DNA from: Paralactobacillus_A sp963926925
GTDB lineage: Bacteria > Bacillota > Bacilli > Lactobacillales > Lactobacillaceae
Assembly: GCA_963926925.1 (NCBI GenBank)
Contig: CAWUZD010000016.1
Span: forward strand, 1 to 14,636
Length of the DNA stretch: 14,636 nt
Reading direction: 5' to 3'
Below are positions 13,298-14,636 of the stretch, one piece after another; the first letter of the stretch is position 1; every line of letters begins with the position of its first letter. Below the pieces are notes generated by a model. The model was not told the DNA's origin, did no database searches, and saw only the letters and a program-made list of their open reading frames with translations. A program made the translations under genes and the position numbers.

Positions 13298-14081
13298 TGT
13301 ACCTACCTTAATGCAACAAGCTGCGCAAGCACAAAAGCAAAATAATTGGTTACAAGCGACAAAGCTTTATCAACAAGCTTATGATTTATCCCAAAGTTTA
13401 TTAATTAATCAACAATTAGTGCAGGCTTTGATGCATATTAAACAATATGATCAAGCGGCACAACTAATTAATGATTATTTAAATGATTACTTAACACAAC
13501 GTGATTTAACCGAATTATATTTGCAAGTCTTGTTGCATCAACATCGTTTTATTACTAGTTGGTGTGTTTATTATCAAAGTAAAACACTAACATTACAACA
13601 ATGTCAGCAGATAAAAACTAGTGAAGCTGATTATCAGCAACATCACGCTGCAGCAATTGCTAAATTGCAACGTGAATTAATGCACTTGGGTGATAAACTG
13701 TTATTTGCACAAATGCAAGGATTACAGCAAGCAGAATATCTACCTTATGATAGTTTTATTACAATGGCACGTTTTGTTTTGCAAGATCCGTATTTATCAC
13801 CATTATTACGAGGCTATTTATTAGATCAGTTACGGCAATTAAATTATCACCATGAAATTGCGTATTTATATTTTGGTGAAAGTAAAACAACTGTTCCAGC
13901 TGATTTGCCTAAAATGAATGCGAGCAAGCAACAATTAAAAATTACACAAATTCTTGAGCAAAAATTAAGTATTGATCAACCACAATTATTGGCAACTTTT
14001 AAAGCCCAAATGCAATTAGATGCTGCTACTTTGTATCCATGTGCTGATCAAGTTATTACTAATCCGCAACTATGGGCATAA
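13284..14081 (+). CDS. Tetratricopeptide-repeat protein of unknown function
   Basis: Soluble, Gln/Leu-rich, all-helical protein with no signal peptide or membrane segment. The N-terminal part carries TPR-like helical pairs: about residues 7-37 (AAQAQKQNNWLQATKLYQQA) and 42-70 (QLVQALMHIKQYDQAAQLI). The remaining 190 residues show no domain I can name. TPR proteins usually mediate protein-protein contacts. I chose ATG 13284 because the product then starts MTISNVP just before the repeats. An in-frame ATG at 13266 would add six residues (MLIRRK) and neither has a strong ribosome binding site. The gene overlaps the rnjB end by 14 bases (32 with the earlier start), so the two are probably co-translated. 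A small TPR protein between an RNase J gene and tuf also occurs in other lactobacilli, from memory. Confidence 0.8.
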   Translation: MTISNVPTLMQQAAQAQKQNNWLQATKLYQQAYDLSQSLLINQQLVQALMHIKQYDQAAQLINDYLNDYLTQRDLTELYLQVLLHQHRFITSWCVYYQSKTLTLQQCQQIKTSEADYQQHHAAAIAKLQRELMHLGDKLLFAQMQGLQQAEYLPYDSFITMARFVLQDPYLSPLLRGYLLDQLRQLNYHHEIAYLYFGESKTTVPADLPKMNASKQQLKITQILEQKLSIDQPQLLATFKAQMQLDAATLYPCADQVITNPQLWA

Positions 14082-14150
14082 GGATATTGTGATTGGTTAC
14101 ACGGTAGAAAAATTAATTTCGATAAAGAATTAAAATGGTTAAAAAAAAGC

Positions 14151-14178
14151 TTGCAAATTGGTGATGATTTATTATACT
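14151..14178 (+). promoter_or_regulatory. tuf promoter P1 (distal)
   Basis: TTGCAA (14151-14156) and TATACT (14173-14178) are 16 bases apart. It is the furthest of three promoter-like sites before tuf and would start a transcript near 14185. Confidence 0.6.
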
Positions 14179-14211
14179 GAATATGTGGTTTAAATAATCT
14201 TCGTAAAAGCA

Positions 14212-14240
14212 TTTACAATCTGATTTTAATTGTCTATAAT
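14212..14240 (+). promoter_or_regulatory. tuf promoter P2 (middle)
   Basis: TTTACA (14212-14217) and TATAAT (14235-14240) are exactly 17 bases apart, matching the sigma-70/SigA consensus at 11 of 12 positions. The predicted start is near 14247. Confidence 0.75.
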
Positions 14241-14246
14241 CAGATT
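14217..14246. repeat. Inverted repeat overlapping tuf promoter P2
   Basis: AATCTGATT and AATCAGATT are perfect 9-base arms around 12 bases. The left arm begins at the last base of the -35 box and the right arm covers the end of the -10 box. This is operator-like geometry; most of it lies upstream of the P2 start, so it matters as RNA only in transcripts from P1. Confidence 0.5.
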
Positions 14247-14251
14247 CAAAC

Positions 14252-14284
14252 AAGTTTACTTTAATTAGTAAAACTTTTTATTTT
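14252..14284 (+). terminator. Weak terminator-like hairpin between tuf promoters P2 and P3
   Basis: AAGTTTACT (14252-14260) pairs with AGTAAA and CTT (14267-14276, one bulged A) around a 6-base loop, followed by a TTTTTATTTT tract. The stem is AT-rich and probably leaky. It could end the rnjB-TPR transcript and attenuate transcripts from P1 and P2. Confidence 0.45.
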
Positions 14285-14310
14285 GCTTTCTACGTAAAAA
14301 GTAGTATAAT
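14283..14310 (+). promoter_or_regulatory. tuf promoter P3 (proximal)
   Basis: TTGCTT (14283-14288) and a perfect TATAAT (14305-14310) are 16 bases apart. Transcription should start near 14317 and give a leader of about 45 bases. Confidence 0.7.
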
Positions 14311-14319
14311 AAAAATCAA

Positions 14320-14338
14320 AAGCTTGTTTTACAAGCTT
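14320..14338 (+). promoter_or_regulatory. 5'-terminal hairpin in the tuf leader
   Basis: AAGCTTG and CAAGCTT form a perfect 7-bp stem with a 5-base loop. It lies at or within about three bases of the predicted P3 transcript start and nine bases before the ribosome binding site. Such a hairpin can shield an mRNA from 5' exonucleases. Confidence 0.5.
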
Positions 14339-14346
14339 AATAATAC

Positions 14347-14353
14347 AGGAGGG
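14347..14353 (+). promoter_or_regulatory. Ribosome binding site of tuf
   Basis: AGGAGGG, eight bases before ATG 14362, is a strong Shine-Dalgarno as expected for a very highly expressed gene. Confidence 0.9.
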
Positions 14354-14361
14354 TACACTTA

Positions 14362-14636
14362 ATGGCTGAAAAAGAACATTATGAACGTACAAAACCCCAT
14401 GTAAACATTGGGACAATCGGTCACGTTGACCATGGTAAAACAACATTAACTGCTGCTATTACTAAAGTTTTATCAGAAAAGGGCTTAGCTAAAGCTGAAG
14501 ACTATGCTGATATCGATGCCGCACCAGAAGAAAAGGAACGTGGTATCACTATCAACACAGCTCACGTTGAATACGAAACAGAAAAGCGTCACTACGCTCA
14601 CATCGATGCCCCAGGTCACGCCGACTACGTTAAGAA
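14362..14636 (+). CDS. tuf: Translation elongation factor Tu (5' part; continues past window)
   Basis: GTPase that delivers aminoacyl-tRNA to the ribosomal A site. The first 91 codons are visible, starting MAEKEHYERTKPHVNIGTIG. The P-loop is GHVDHGKT (20-27), the switch I/G2 region is PEEKERGITINTAHVEYET, and G3 is DAPGHADYVK. The alanine in G3, where most bacteria have cysteine (DCPGH), is from memory common in lactobacilli. The domain II and III parts lie beyond the window. Codon use is strongly optimised. It has its own multi-promoter upstream region and a strong ribosome binding site. Confidence 0.98.
   Translation, partial: MAEKEHYERTKPHVNIGTIGHVDHGKTTLTAAITKVLSEKGLAKAEDYADIDAAPEEKERGITINTAHVEYETEKRHYAHIDAPGHADYVK

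Noticed and set aside
14261..14446. Minus-strand open frame over the tuf start
   Set aside because: It is antisense to tuf and its promoters, with no ribosome binding site or known domain.

Overview
The window is an AT-rich stretch of a Firmicutes chromosome, almost certainly from a lactic acid bacterium of the Lactobacillaceae. Three things point there: the gene order, Lactobacillales-type protein sequences (an RNase J2 of the streptococcal/lactobacillar kind and an EF-Tu with DAPGH in G3), and strong GGAGG-type ribosome binding sites next to occasional TTG and GTG starts. It is dense core chromosome. I see no insertion sequence, prophage, CRISPR array, tRNA or rRNA, and no gap between genes reaches 300 bases.

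Layout. Positions 1-1605 hold the 3' part of typA (a ribosome-associated GTPase), ended by a strong terminator. A cell-envelope and housekeeping operon follows (1763-5428): ftsW (septal peptidoglycan polymerase, TTG start), ylbG (DUF2129), rsmD (16S rRNA methyltransferase), coaD (CoA biosynthesis) and a SepM/YlbL PDZ-Lon protease (GTG start), closed by a hairpin terminator. A second operon (5517-9471) carries the DNA-uptake genes comEA and comEC and then holA (DNA polymerase III delta), closed by a perfect 17-bp hairpin. That hairpin also serves the convergent rpsT (S20) on the minus strand. A divergent intergenic region separates rpsT from rpsO (S15).

The most interesting part is 10394-14081. 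Directly after rpsO and its terminator, where Firmicutes usually carry pnp, lies a 376-aa protein. By eye it aligns along both RNase PH-like halves of polynucleotide phosphorylase, but it has lost the helical linker, the KH and S1 RNA-binding domains, and the phosphate-binding and acidic catalytic residues. It looks like an intact, diverged PNPase pseudoenzyme. Next comes an RNase J2 in which several metal-binding histidines are replaced, then a small TPR protein. So two successive genes look like catalytically reduced relatives of the two main 3' and 5' exoribonucleases. Whether they form a non-catalytic scaffold of an RNA-decay complex is inference.

The window ends in the 5' part of tuf (EF-Tu). 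Its 280-base upstream region holds three promoter-like sites in tandem, a palindrome overlapping the middle one, a weak terminator-like hairpin, and a hairpin predicted at the very 5' end of the shortest transcript. All family assignments rest on remembered motifs and visual alignment; no search was run.
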